DNA of 56,265 nucleotides, from NCBI GenBank assembly GCA_025997675.1, contig BNUX01000008.1:1-56265 (forward strand). Reading direction: 5' to 3'. Below the pieces are notes generated by a model. That model did no database searches. It was not told the origin of the DNA and worked only from the letters and a program-made list of their open reading frames with translations. This DNA is from Spirochaetia bacterium (GTDB lineage Bacteria; Spirochaetota; Spirochaetia; Treponematales; Breznakiellaceae). The position numbers and the translations under genes were made by a program. Shown in pieces: positions 40,690 to 48,957 of this stretch; the first letter of the stretch is position 1, and each line of letters starts with the position of its first letter.

Positions 40690-41724
40690 TTATTTGGCTT
40701 TGGCCAGGGTAACCGCCGAGGTCACCACAATGTCGTCCACCGATGCGCCCCGTGACAGGTCGCTGATGGGCTTGGCAAACCCCTGGAGGAAGGGCCCGAA
40801 GGCTTCGGCATTGCCCAGGCGCTGTACCAGTTTGTAGCCGATGTTGCCCGCACTCAGGTTGGGGAACACCAGGGTGTTGACTTTGCCCTTGATGGGGCTG
40901 CCGGGGGCTTTCTTGTCGGTTACCGAGGGGACTAGGGCGGCGTCGGCCTGCAGCTCGCCGTCGAAAGCGAAGTCGGGCTTGCGGCTTTCGAGGATTTTGG
41001 TGGCTTCCTGCACCTTGGTAACATGGTCATGGGCGGCTGAACCCTTGGTCGAGAACGACATCAGGGCGACCGCCGGTTCGGCGCTCAGGAACTCGCGGCA
41101 TGAATTGGCGGCGCTCTGGGCGATGTCGGCCATCTGTTCGGCGCTTGGATCCGGAACCACCGCGCAGTCCGAGAAGATGAGGGTGCCGTCTACCCCCCAT
41201 TTTTTGTCCGTGGTCTGCACCACAAAGCAGGAGGAGGCGGTCTTGGAACCGGGGACGGTGCCGATAATGGCAAGCCCCGCCTTGAGTACGTCTGCGGTGG
41301 CGCTTTCCGCCCCCGCAACAATGGCGTCCGCATCCCCCAGGTTCACCATCATGGCGCCCCAGCGGAGGAAGTGGGATATGTCTTTCTTTGCCTTTTCAGG
41401 GGTAATGGGCTTGTCGATGACCTGCCCTTTCTTGATCTTCGCTTCTTCCTTTTTGTGAAGGATGTCAAAATAGGCCTGGGCGTATTTGTCCAAATTGGGG
41501 GAGGTCGCCGGATCGATGACGGTAATGCCCCCTAAGTCGACCCCTTCCTTGCCGGCCACCGCCTGCACATCCGATGTCTTACCCACCAGGATAACCTGGG
41601 AGGCCAGCTTTTCATCCAGAATGATCCGGGCTGCCTTGATAGTCCGGGGCTCGGTCCCTTCGGCCAATACCAGCCGTTTTTGCAGGCTCTTCGCTTTCTG
41701 CCGCATGTCCTTTACAAAATCCAT
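40690..41724 (-). CDS. pta: Phosphate acetyltransferase
   Basis: Interconverts acetyl-CoA and acetyl phosphate, a central step of fermentation to acetate. The 344 residues are typical of short Pta enzymes. Conserved segments are LVLAEGTEPRTIKAARII, MMVNLGDADAIVAGAESATA, SSCFVVQTTDKKWG, FSDCAVVPDPSAEQMADIA, ALMSFSTKGSA and the C-terminal NTLVFPNLSAGNIGYKLVQR with the GPFLQGF motif. AAGGAG lies six bases before the ATG, and a terminator-like stem follows the stop. No acetate kinase gene lies in the window. Confidence 0.97.
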   Translation of the reverse strand: MDFVKDMRQKAKSLQKRLVLAEGTEPRTIKAARIILDEKLASQVILVGKTSDVQAVAGKEGVDLGGITVIDPATSPNLDKYAQAYFDILHKKEEAKIKKGQVIDKPITPEKAKKDISHFLRWGAMMVNLGDADAIVAGAESATADVLKAGLAIIGTVPGSKTASSCFVVQTTDKKWGVDGTLIFSDCAVVPDPSAEQMADIAQSAANSCREFLSAEPAVALMSFSTKGSAAHDHVTKVQEATKILESRKPDFAFDGELQADAALVPSVTDKKAPGSPIKGKVNTLVFPNLSAGNIGYKLVQRLGNAEAFGPFLQGFAKPISDLSRGASVDDIVVTSAVTLAKAK

Positions 41725-41836
41725 ATTGCACTCCTTATAGTTCTATAGCGTTACAGTATGACTCCAGCATACCCCTGAAAAGAGGATCACGCAAGTACCT
41801 ATTGACGCTTAGCCCATCCCCTGTTAACTATTAATT

Positions 41837-42196
41837 ATGACCGATGTTCACAACGATATGCTGGAAGATGAGGATTTTGATACGATTTTGTCCGAGGACA
41901 TTGATTTTTCCGGGACCCTCAGCTTTGAAAAGCCCTTTCTGATTCGGGGGAGGCTTGCCGGGGAGATTGAAGCCCGGGGGCTTCTGGTGATTGATGAGAG
42001 CGCCGTGGTAAATGCAAACATCAACGCGCCGAAGGTGGTGATCCGGGGCGCCGTAAAGGGGAATGTGACCGCCGTAGAAAAGGTGGAAATGTCCGTTACC
42101 GGAAGTTTGAAGGGTAATATCATTGCCCCGGAGGTTTCGATGGAGACCGGCTGTGTGTTTAACGGCCGGTGTACTATGGAAGAAAGAACGGGATGA
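41837..42196 (+). CDS. Bactofilin-like polymer-forming cytoskeletal protein
   Basis: A 119-residue protein with the right-handed beta-helix pattern of the bactofilin family (DUF583): IDFSGTLSFEKPFLIRGRLA, then strands spaced by about 18 residues (GLLVIDESAVVNANINAPKV, VIRGAVKGNVTAVEKVEMSV). Bactofilins polymerise on the inner face of the membrane and influence cell shape and peptidoglycan. The acidic N-terminus (DMLEDEDFDTILSEDID) is the disordered leader usual for the family. The stop overlaps the start of the TPR protein gene (ATGA), implying coupling. Confidence 0.88.
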   Translation: MTDVHNDMLEDEDFDTILSEDIDFSGTLSFEKPFLIRGRLAGEIEARGLLVIDESAVVNANINAPKVVIRGAVKGNVTAVEKVEMSVTGSLKGNIIAPEVSMETGCVFNGRCTMEERTG

Positions 42197-42834
42197 AGAA
42201 GCGGCTTTTTTTCTGCGGGGGTTTGTTTCTGCTGTTCTTTTCTCGCGGGTTTGCCCAGAATCAGGGCGACACCGGGGCTGATGCCCTGGTTGAATACAAG
42301 AACCGTAATTACGAATCCGCCGTGACGATCTGCAAAAGCGAATTAGCCCTGAATCCCGGCAATCTGGAGTCCCATGTGGTGATCTGCTGGAGCCTTATCA
42401 GCTTGGGCCGCTACGAGGAAGCCCTGAACTATGCCCGGCAGGGCCGGAACCTCAGCCGTTACGAGGCCCGGATTATCGAGATCCTGGGGGAAATCAGCTA
42501 TTACCAGGGCCGCAACAAGGATAGCCTTGAATACTTTCAGGAGTATGTGAACCTTGCCCCTGAGGGCGGCCGTATTGACTGGGTCTATTACTTTATCGGG
42601 GAAATCTATATCCGTCTGGGCCGGTTCCGTCATGCGGACATTGCCCTGTCCACGGCGGTACACTATATGCCGCTTAACGCCGTCTGGTGGACCCGGCTGG
42701 GCTATGCCCGGGAAAATGCCCGGGAACTGGCGACGGCGGTACAAGCCTATGAGCGGGCCCTTGCCCTGAACGCCCAGTATGCCGATGCCCGCCGCGGGCT
42801 GGAGCGCACCCGTCAGGCCATGGCGCTTCGTTAG
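42193..42834 (+). CDS. Secreted TPR protein
   Basis: Start 42193 (MKKRLFFCGGLFLLFFSRGF) overlaps the bactofilin stop and gives a signal peptide cut near FAQ. The 213-residue protein is built of about five TPR units (LVEYKNRNYESAVTICKSEL, LESHVVICWSLISLGRYEEA, EIYIRLGRFRHADIALSTA, YERALALNAQYADARRG). A periplasmic scaffold role next to a cytoskeletal protein is plausible but not shown. mtaB follows 5 bp after the stop. Confidence 0.85.
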   Translation: MKKRLFFCGGLFLLFFSRGFAQNQGDTGADALVEYKNRNYESAVTICKSELALNPGNLESHVVICWSLISLGRYEEALNYARQGRNLSRYEARIIEILGEISYYQGRNKDSLEYFQEYVNLAPEGGRIDWVYYFIGEIYIRLGRFRHADIALSTAVHYMPLNAVWWTRLGYARENARELATAVQAYERALALNAQYADARRGLERTRQAMALR

Positions 42835-42839
42835 CAGCT

Positions 42840-44219
42840 ATGGTATCCGTCGCTCTCCTGACCCTGGGCTGTAAACTAAACCAGCTTGAAAGTGAATCCA
42901 TTGCCGAAGCTTTTCGCCGGGAAGGTTTTGCCCTTAGGTCAGGGGGGCCGGCGGACCTTCTGGTGATCAATACCTGTACGGTTACCTCCAAGTCGGAGCA
43001 AAAGGCCCGGCGGCTCATCCGTAAAGCCCTAAAGGATCATCCCTATTCCTGTGTCATCGTTACCGGCTGTTATGCCCAGATGGAAGCCGGGGCTATCGCC
43101 GCCCTGGAGGATAACCCCTCGCCGGAGGGCCGCCGGCTCTTTGTGGTTCCCGGTGACCGGAAAACAGTCCTCCTGGATCTGCCCCGGTTTTTGCAGGATA
43201 CCCTTGGTGACCTAAGAGGCGCCCTGGAACGGTGTCTGGCGCCCTCCGGTGTCCCGAATATGGACCGCTTCCGGTTTAACGTGAAGGATTTTTCCTTTCA
43301 TTCCCGGCCCTTCCTGAAAATCCAGGACGGCTGTGACCATGCCTGTTCCTACTGCCGGGTAAGCCTGGCCCGGGGACCAAGCGTAAGCCCGGATGCGGAA
43401 ACCCTTTTGTCCCGTTTGGCGGCATTGGAAGCGGCCGGCCACGGGGAAGCGGTGCTCACCGGGGTAAACCTGAACCAGTACCGTTCCAAAGCCCTGGACT
43501 TGCCGGGCCTTTTGAAGTATCTCCTGGCGAATACCCGTACCATAGCCCTGCGCCTCTCCTCCCTTGAACCGGAGGGCATGACCGAACCCTTCCTCCGCCT
43601 GCTTGCCAACCCGCGCATCCGTCCCCATTTCCACCTGTCGGTCCAATCCGGCAGCCCCCTAATCCTGGAAAAAATGCGCCGGACCTACAGCCCCGAGGCG
43701 GTCTTAACCGCCGTCCGCCGTCTGCGAAGTCTGCGGGACGACCCCTTCCTGGCCGGTGACATCATCACCGGTTTCCCCGGTGAAACATCCGATGAGTTTG
43801 CAAAGACCTACGAACTCTGCCGCCGCATTGATTTCGCCTGGATACACGCATTCCCCTATTCCAAACGCCCGGGCACCGAGGCCTTTTCCTTCAGGGATTC
43901 CGTCCCCGAACGGGAAGCGGTACGCCGGGTGGAAGCCCTTACCGGCTTAGGGCGGCAGGGGAGGGCGGCCTACATTCGCCGTTGGGCCGGGAAAACGGTG
44001 GAGGCCATTGTTGAGGGGGGCTCCCCGGGCGCCGCCATGACCGCCGTATCCGAAAATTACCTTAAGCTGAGGCTTCCTCTGCCGGAGGAACCGGGAACCG
44101 TTCTCCGGTGCCGGATTCGGGGAGAGGTTGACGCTAGGGAGAAATCCCCTTTTGACGCAATGGCGGAAACCAGCAGGGCCGACGCAATGAGCCTTACCCA
44201 AGACCCTTCGCCTAGCTAG
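42840..44219 (+). CDS. mtaB: tRNA (t6A37) methylthiotransferase MtaB
   Basis: Radical-SAM enzyme that turns t6A into ms2t6A at position 37 of tRNA with ANN codons, notably tRNA-Lys. The 459 residues have the N-terminal UPF0004 domain with three cysteines (LGCKLNQLESE, NTCTVTSKSEQ, VTGCYAQ), the radical-SAM cluster motif CDHACSYCRVSLARG near residue 165, the GDIITGFPGET motif and a C-terminal TRAM-like region. The KLNQ and CTVT style fits MtaB rather than MiaB or RimO. The last residues (LTQDPSPS) and the stop lie in the CTAG array. A tRNA-Lys(UUU) gene follows on the same strand. Confidence 0.93.
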   Translation: MVSVALLTLGCKLNQLESESIAEAFRREGFALRSGGPADLLVINTCTVTSKSEQKARRLIRKALKDHPYSCVIVTGCYAQMEAGAIAALEDNPSPEGRRLFVVPGDRKTVLLDLPRFLQDTLGDLRGALERCLAPSGVPNMDRFRFNVKDFSFHSRPFLKIQDGCDHACSYCRVSLARGPSVSPDAETLLSRLAALEAAGHGEAVLTGVNLNQYRSKALDLPGLLKYLLANTRTIALRLSSLEPEGMTEPFLRLLANPRIRPHFHLSVQSGSPLILEKMRRTYSPEAVLTAVRRLRSLRDDPFLAGDIITGFPGETSDEFAKTYELCRRIDFAWIHAFPYSKRPGTEAFSFRDSVPEREAVRRVEALTGLGRQGRAAYIRRWAGKTVEAIVEGGSPGAAMTAVSENYLKLRLPLPEEPGTVLRCRIRGEVDAREKSPFDAMAETSRADAMSLTQDPSPS

Positions 44220-44310
44220 GCTAAGACCTTCGCCTAGCCTAGGCTAAGACCTTCGCCTAGCTAGGCTAAGACCTTCGTCTAGCTAGGCTAAGACCCTTAT
44301 TTAAGCCTGG
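44200..44310. repeat. CTAG-rich 22/23-bp tandem array, copy A
   Basis: Five units begin at 44200, 44223, 44246, 44268 and 44290: AAGACCTTCGCCTAGCTAGG with CT, the last diverged (AAGACCCTTATTTAAGCC). The first four contain a dyad: GCCTAGCTAGGC in two, the GCCTAGCCTAGGC variant in the second and a TCTAGCTAGGC form in the fourth. The array overlaps the end of mtaB. It shares the same unit core with 55192-55273. Confidence 0.93.
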
Positions 44311-44335
44311 AGGTAACCATTGCGGAAATCAGGTC

Positions 44336-44365
44336 TTGACGTTTCCTGAGCTTTTCGGGTAGAGT
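44336..44365 (+). promoter_or_regulatory. Promoter of tRNA-Lys
   Basis: TTGACG (44336-44341), an 18-bp spacer, and TAGAGT (44360-44365), 10 bp before the tRNA 5' end. Confidence 0.55.
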
Positions 44366-44375
44366 AGTTCCACTC

Positions 44376-44448
44376 GGGCCATTAGCTCAGTAGGTAGAGC
44401 AACGCCCTTTTAAGGCGTGGGTCGATGATTCGAATTCATCATGGCTCA
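44376..44448 (+). tRNA. tRNA-Lys (anticodon TTT)
   Basis: Acceptor GGGCCAT pairs with ATGGCTC (one G-T), D-arm GCTC/GAGC, anticodon stem ACGCC/GGCGT with loop CTTTTAA, so the anticodon is TTT with A at position 37; T-arm GATGA-TTCGAAT-TCATC; discriminator A. CCA is not encoded. It follows mtaB, whose product modifies A37 of this tRNA, and precedes the FMN protein gene by 19 bp. Confidence 0.95.
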
Positions 44449-44467
44449 TTTATTAAGGAGGAAATGT

Positions 44468-46060
44468 ATGAATTTACAGCGTCCTAACGGTAATGATGCC
44501 ACCAGATCGGTCAACCGGTCTCATAGTGTGGTACCGGGAAGCGGGCTCTGTTCCCGGTGTATTGACGGGTGCAAGGGGAATTGCGAGATTTTCAAGGCTA
44601 CCTTCAGGGGCCGGGAACTCATCTATCCGGGGCCCTTTGGGGATGTAACCGCCGGAGGGGATAAGGATTACCCGGTGGATTATTCCCACCTCAATATCCA
44701 GGGCTATGCTGTGGGCGCAGAAGGGCTGCCGGCGGGAACCCCCGCGGACCCGGACCATGCCCGGTTCCCCCTGGTCAATACGGAAACCGAATACGGCTGG
44801 GATAAAAAGGTAAAGATGGCCCTGCCGGTGTTTACCGGCGCTCTGGGATCTACCGAGATAGCCCGGAAGAACTGGGAACACTTTGCCGTGGGGGCCGCCA
44901 TTTCCGGGGTCACCATTGTCTGTGGTGAGAATGTCTGCGGTATCGACCCGGCCCTGGAACTGAACGGCGCCAAGAAGGTCTCCAAGGCCCCCGACATGGA
45001 CCGGCGTATTGAGGCCTACAAAAAATACCACGCGGGGTACGGGGAAATCCTCATTCAGATGAATGTGGAAGACACCAACCTGGGGGTGGCGGAATATATC
45101 ATTGAAAAACATAAGATAGAAACCATTGAGCTGAAGTGGGGCCAGGGCGCCAAATGTATAGGCGGAGAAATCAAAGTCGGCACCCTTGAACGGGCACTGG
45201 AACTGCAAAAGCGGGGCTATATCGTTACCCCGGACCCCTCGGACCCCATTAGCCAGGCCGCCTTTAAGGACGGGGCCATCAAGGAGTTTGAACGCCACAG
45301 CCGCCTGGGCTTTGTTACCGAAGAGGGCTTTATGAAGGAAGTGGCCCGGCTGCGGGGCTTGGGTTTTAAGCGCATTACCCTGAAAACCGGCGCGTATAGC
45401 CTCCGGGAACTGGCTATGGCCATCAAGTTCTGCTCCAAGGCGCATATCGACCTCCTCACCATTGACGGCGCTTCCGGCGGTACCGGCATGAGCCCCTGGC
45501 GCATGATGGAAGAATGGGGGGTTCCCTCACTCTATCTGCATAGCGCCGCCTATGAGTATGCGTCGATACTCGCCGCCCAGGGTGAGCGGGTTCCCGACCT
45601 GGCCTTTGCGGGCGGCTTCAGTTCCGAAGACGGCGTGTTTAAGGCCCTGGCATTAGGGGCGCCCTATGTAAAGGCGGTCTGTATGGGCCGTGCGCTCATG
45701 ATCCCCGGCATGGTGGGAAAGAACATTGCCCAATGGATCAAAGAGGGGACCCTTCCCAAGAACGTGTCCGACTACGGGAGCAAGGCGGAGGAGATTTTCG
45801 TCAACTACGAAAAGGTAAAGGACATCGTCGGCGCCGGGGAAATCGGCAAGATACCCCTGGGCGCCATTGGTATCTACAGCTATGCGGACAAACTCAAGGT
45901 CGGCCTCCAGCAGCTTATGGCCGGAGCCCGGCGTTTCAACCTTTCCATCATCAGCCGGAGGGACCTCATGTCCCTTACGGAGGAGTGCGTCAAAGTTACG
46001 GGCATTCCCTACCTTTTGGACTGCTACCGTGATGAGGCCCTTGCGATACTGAAGAGTTAA
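44468..46060 (+). CDS. FMN-binding glutamate synthase-family protein
   Basis: Start 44468 (MNLQRPNGNDATRSVNRSHS) has AAGGAGG upstream. The 530-residue protein matches the FMN/3Fe-4S barrel of glutamate synthase: LDLLTIDGASGGTGMSPW-like segment (DLLTIDGASGGTGMSP), FAGGFSSEDGVFKALALGA and the phosphate site KAVCMGRALMIPGM. An N-terminal cysteine cluster (CSRCIDGCKGNCEIF) is present. It lacks the glutaminase domain of true GltB, and no small subunit is adjacent. The precise reaction is not known from sequence; members act in glutamate or related amine metabolism. It may be cotranscribed with tRNA-Lys. Confidence 0.85.
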   Translation: MNLQRPNGNDATRSVNRSHSVVPGSGLCSRCIDGCKGNCEIFKATFRGRELIYPGPFGDVTAGGDKDYPVDYSHLNIQGYAVGAEGLPAGTPADPDHARFPLVNTETEYGWDKKVKMALPVFTGALGSTEIARKNWEHFAVGAAISGVTIVCGENVCGIDPALELNGAKKVSKAPDMDRRIEAYKKYHAGYGEILIQMNVEDTNLGVAEYIIEKHKIETIELKWGQGAKCIGGEIKVGTLERALELQKRGYIVTPDPSDPISQAAFKDGAIKEFERHSRLGFVTEEGFMKEVARLRGLGFKRITLKTGAYSLRELAMAIKFCSKAHIDLLTIDGASGGTGMSPWRMMEEWGVPSLYLHSAAYEYASILAAQGERVPDLAFAGGFSSEDGVFKALALGAPYVKAVCMGRALMIPGMVGKNIAQWIKEGTLPKNVSDYGSKAEEIFVNYEKVKDIVGAGEIGKIPLGAIGIYSYADKLKVGLQQLMAGARRFNLSIISRRDLMSLTEECVKVTGIPYLLDCYRDEALAILKS

Positions 46061-46098
46061 GGCGTTCCCGTTCCATCCGATGGCGCCGGGGGGGTTGT

Positions 46099-47244
46099 TT
46101 ACCTCGGCGCCGCCGGGTTTTTCCTGAGAAGTCCGAATTTATACCCTAAGGAAAGGCTTACCATGTTCCGGTGGTACAGGTCGGTGGTGGCGTCCTCCGA
46201 CAGCCGTACGGTTTTGGCTAAATCGGCCGCATACCGGATATCCAGAAACAGGAGCCCCGGTCCTAAGTGCATCCCCATTTCCACCCCCGCCGTCAACCCC
46301 AGGGGGAGCGGGTAACTAAAATCAGCCGTTTCCTCGTCAATTTTCTTGTTCGTTTCGTTGATCATAGTCATCCGGCCCAGGGGGAAGGTCAGATACACCC
46401 CGGCTAAAGGGGAAACTACAAACTGGCTAAACGCGAAGGTTCCTTTAACCAGGAGGGGGATCATCAACGACATGGAGTTGTATTGATACGTGTGTTTGTC
46501 ACCAATTTGGTCATAGCTCTGGAAGGATGTGGAATCCCTGGTGAATACCACCTCGGTCTGAAAACCCAGGTACCGCCACGGGTGGTATGCTACATGCAGC
46601 GCCGCCTCAAAGGTGCTTTCCGGATCAACGGGATCGATAGTGACTATCGAAGGTGTATAAATCCGCAACGAGTAGCCCCCACGGAGGCCCAGGAACAGCC
46701 GGTATTGGGGATATACCTTCGGTTCGCCTCCTTTACCGGTATACTCGAATTCTTCCATATCAAGACTTTTCGAGATGGGGGCGTTGGCCATAAGGCGGTA
46801 GATCATGGTCAGGTTCCAGTCGTTCATCTCTTCCGTGGTTTGATACCCCATGCTGGTGGTGATAATTACCGCATCGGTCCGGGTGCTATACAGCTCCGCA
46901 GTAATGACATTGTCATCATATTCAGCGTCGTACTCCAATCTACAGATGATGTAAAAGTCCGATGCCTCCCTTGCCTCTTCCGGGGTGGGGTACAGGGAAT
47001 TGGTCAAATCGTAGCCGCTGCCCTTTACTTCCTCCGGCAGGTTAAAGTCAAAATACGCCCGATCCTCCGCCGAACCCCCTCTTGTTGGCGCGACCCATAC
47101 CTTGACATTGATAAATTGGGAGGCGCCGGAGTCCGTTTCAACCGACTCCGGGGGAGATGTTTGGGCACAGAGTGCCACCGTTATACCGGTCATCATCAGA
47201 AAGCCGGTGAGTTTTTTCAAGACCCTTGGTATAGGTACTCCCAT
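46099..47244 (-). CDS. Secreted beta-barrel-like protein of unknown function
   Basis: Start 47244 (MGVPIPRVLKKLTGFLMMTG) has GGAAGG seven bases upstream. A signal peptide ends near VALCAQ. Residues of about 30-190 look like a periplasmic domain that reads a set of numerical values; from about 200 there are paired amphipathic strands (LRGGYSLRIYTPSIVTIDPV, FEAALHVAYHPWRYLGFQTE, LPLGLTAGVEMGMHLGPGLL) ending SLSLGYKFGLLRK, as in outer-membrane barrels. I recognise no family beyond this. It is convergent with the FMN protein gene. Confidence 0.75.
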   Translation of the reverse strand: MGVPIPRVLKKLTGFLMMTGITVALCAQTSPPESVETDSGASQFINVKVWVAPTRGGSAEDRAYFDFNLPEEVKGSGYDLTNSLYPTPEEAREASDFYIICRLEYDAEYDDNVITAELYSTRTDAVIITTSMGYQTTEEMNDWNLTMIYRLMANAPISKSLDMEEFEYTGKGGEPKVYPQYRLFLGLRGGYSLRIYTPSIVTIDPVDPESTFEAALHVAYHPWRYLGFQTEVVFTRDSTSFQSYDQIGDKHTYQYNSMSLMIPLLVKGTFAFSQFVVSPLAGVYLTFPLGRMTMINETNKKIDEETADFSYPLPLGLTAGVEMGMHLGPGLLFLDIRYAADLAKTVRLSEDATTDLYHRNMVSLSLGYKFGLLRKNPAAPR

Positions 47245-47294
47245 TTTTTTACCTTCCTTTATGTCCACTATCGACAACTATTAGGACACTATTT

Positions 47295-47322
47295 ATTATA
47301 TCATTTTTTACACAGAAAACAA
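47295..47322 (-). promoter_or_regulatory. Promoter of the 47244 gene
   Basis: On the minus strand TTGTTT (47322-47317), a 16-bp spacer, and a perfect TATAAT (47300-47295), about 50 bp before the start. Confidence 0.6.
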
Positions 47323-47398
47323 GCAAAAACCGGCCACAGCCCACAATACGCCTTTTTCCCTCATTGCGGCAACCCCCAAAATCTGCTAGGTTTATCCT

Positions 47399-48469
47399 AT
47401 GATAACCATCGCCTTTACCGGGGGCGGTACCGGCGGGCATATATACCCCGGTTTAGCTGTGGCTGCTGCTCTGGAAAAACTCACACCCTGTCGTATTTTC
47501 TGGATAGGTTCCGCCGCCGGTATGGACCGGTCCATCGTTGAAGAGGCGGGGTTTGCCTTTTTCGGTGTCCCTTCGGGGAAGCTCCGGCGGTATTTCTCGC
47601 TAAGAAACCTTTCGGATATCTTTAAAATCGGGGCGGGTTTTTTTATGGCCCGTAGTATCCTTAAAAAAGAACGGCCCGGCCTGCTTTTTTCCAAGGGCGG
47701 CTTTGTCAGCGTCCCCCCCTGCGCCGCCGCCGCAACTTTGCGTATCCCGGTGTTTACCCACGAGTCGGACTATAGCCCCGGTCTTGCCACCCGGATTAAC
47801 GCCCGGTTTGCGGCGCGGATATTTACCGCCTATGAAGAGACGGCGGCCTTTTTTCCCCGGGCTTTCCGGGAAAGAGTGGTGACCGCCGGGAACCCCGTGC
47901 GGCCCGGTTTCCGTAATGCCTCTGCGGAGGCGGGGCGGGCTTTTCTGGGGATAGGGCCTGAGGCGCGGATCCTCCTTGTGTTAGGGGGAAGCCTGGGAGC
48001 ACGGGAGATCAATGAACTGGTCCGGGAGTGCCTGCCCAAACTTACCGAATACTACACCGTGGTGCATCAGACAGGCCCCCAACAGGATTGGGGGATACCC
48101 CCCTCGGAGCGGTACCGGCCCTACGCCTATATCCGGGAGGAGATGCCGCACATAGTGGCGGCGGCGGAACTGGTCCTGGGCCGCAGCGGCGCCGGTACGG
48201 TCTGGGAAGCCGCCACCGCGGGGAAGCCTATGATACTCATTCCACTCCGGGGTTCCGGCACCCGGGGGGACCAGGTGGAAAATGCCGCTTTCTTCGAGAA
48301 GGCCGGCGCGGCGGTGGTAATCGGCGGCGGGGATTTAGCGGAAACCGTGGCTGCCCTGGCGGAGGATGCGGAACGGCGGAACGATATGGCTGCCGCTTCG
48401 GCGCGCATGGGCAGCCGGGACGGGGCGGAGTGTATCGCCCGCTTCCTGGTCAGGGAGACGGGACCATGA
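47399..48469 (+). CDS. murG: UDP-GlcNAc:lipid I N-acetylglucosaminyltransferase MurG
   Basis: Makes lipid II from lipid I at the inner face of the membrane. The 356 residues are the usual size. Visible are the N-terminal GGGTGGHIYPGLAVA loop, PSGKLRRYFSLRN, FSKGGFVSVPPCAAAATLRI, THESDYSPGLATRI, the second glycine loop VLGGSLGAREIN, and the UDP-GlcNAc site RSGAGTVWEAATAGKPMILI with GDQVENAAFF. The stop overlaps the cvpA-like start (ATGA), and holB and the kinase follow, so four genes are coupled. Confidence 0.97.
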   Translation: MITIAFTGGGTGGHIYPGLAVAAALEKLTPCRIFWIGSAAGMDRSIVEEAGFAFFGVPSGKLRRYFSLRNLSDIFKIGAGFFMARSILKKERPGLLFSKGGFVSVPPCAAAATLRIPVFTHESDYSPGLATRINARFAARIFTAYEETAAFFPRAFRERVVTAGNPVRPGFRNASAEAGRAFLGIGPEARILLVLGGSLGAREINELVRECLPKLTEYYTVVHQTGPQQDWGIPPSERYRPYAYIREEMPHIVAAAELVLGRSGAGTVWEAATAGKPMILIPLRGSGTRGDQVENAAFFEKAGAAVVIGGGDLAETVAALAEDAERRNDMAAASARMGSRDGAECIARFLVRETGP

Positions 48470-48957
48470 ACCTGGCGATAATCGATATAATCTTTATTGT
48501 GCTGATTTTTATCCTGGTTATCCGCGGCGGCCTCCGGGGATTCGTCCTGGAAATCATGTCCATGGCTGCCGTGGTGCTGGGCCTTCTGGCGGCAATTCTC
48601 TTCTATAAACCCGGGGCGGCCTTTGTGCGGACCAAGATACTGGCGGATATGCAGGTGATACCGGAACTGATTGCCTTTGTTGCGCTTATGGCAATCGTTT
48701 TTCTCAGTATCAAAATCCTGGAGTATATCATCCGGGACATTGTCTCCCGTGTTAAGCTTCTGGGGGGGATTGATCATGCCCTGGGGCTTGTCTTCGGCCT
48801 TTTGGAGGGGCTGCTCCTGGTATGTCTGCTCCTCTTCGTTATCAACATACAGCCCCTTTTTGACCCCGAATCCCTCTTGGAGCATAGCCTTTTTGAGAAG
48901 CTCCTTGACCCCCTGGTTGGGCAGTTACCGCTGCCGGAGGTGGGAACCGGTGTTTGA
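48466..48957 (+). CDS. CvpA-family membrane protein
   Basis: A 163-residue integral membrane protein. Four hydrophobic segments are visible at about residues 4-22, 28-48, 64-86 and 105-125, with the conserved early motif DIIFIVLIFILVIRGGLRGF and GIDHALGLVFGLLEGLL. CvpA is named for colicin V production in E. coli; its broader role is envelope homeostasis. The start overlaps the murG stop, and its own stop overlaps the GTG of holB by eight bases. Confidence 0.85.
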   Translation: MNLAIIDIIFIVLIFILVIRGGLRGFVLEIMSMAAVVLGLLAAILFYKPGAAFVRTKILADMQVIPELIAFVALMAIVFLSIKILEYIIRDIVSRVKLLGGIDHALGLVFGLLEGLLLVCLLLFVINIQPLFDPESLLEHSLFEKLLDPLVGQLPLPEVGTGV

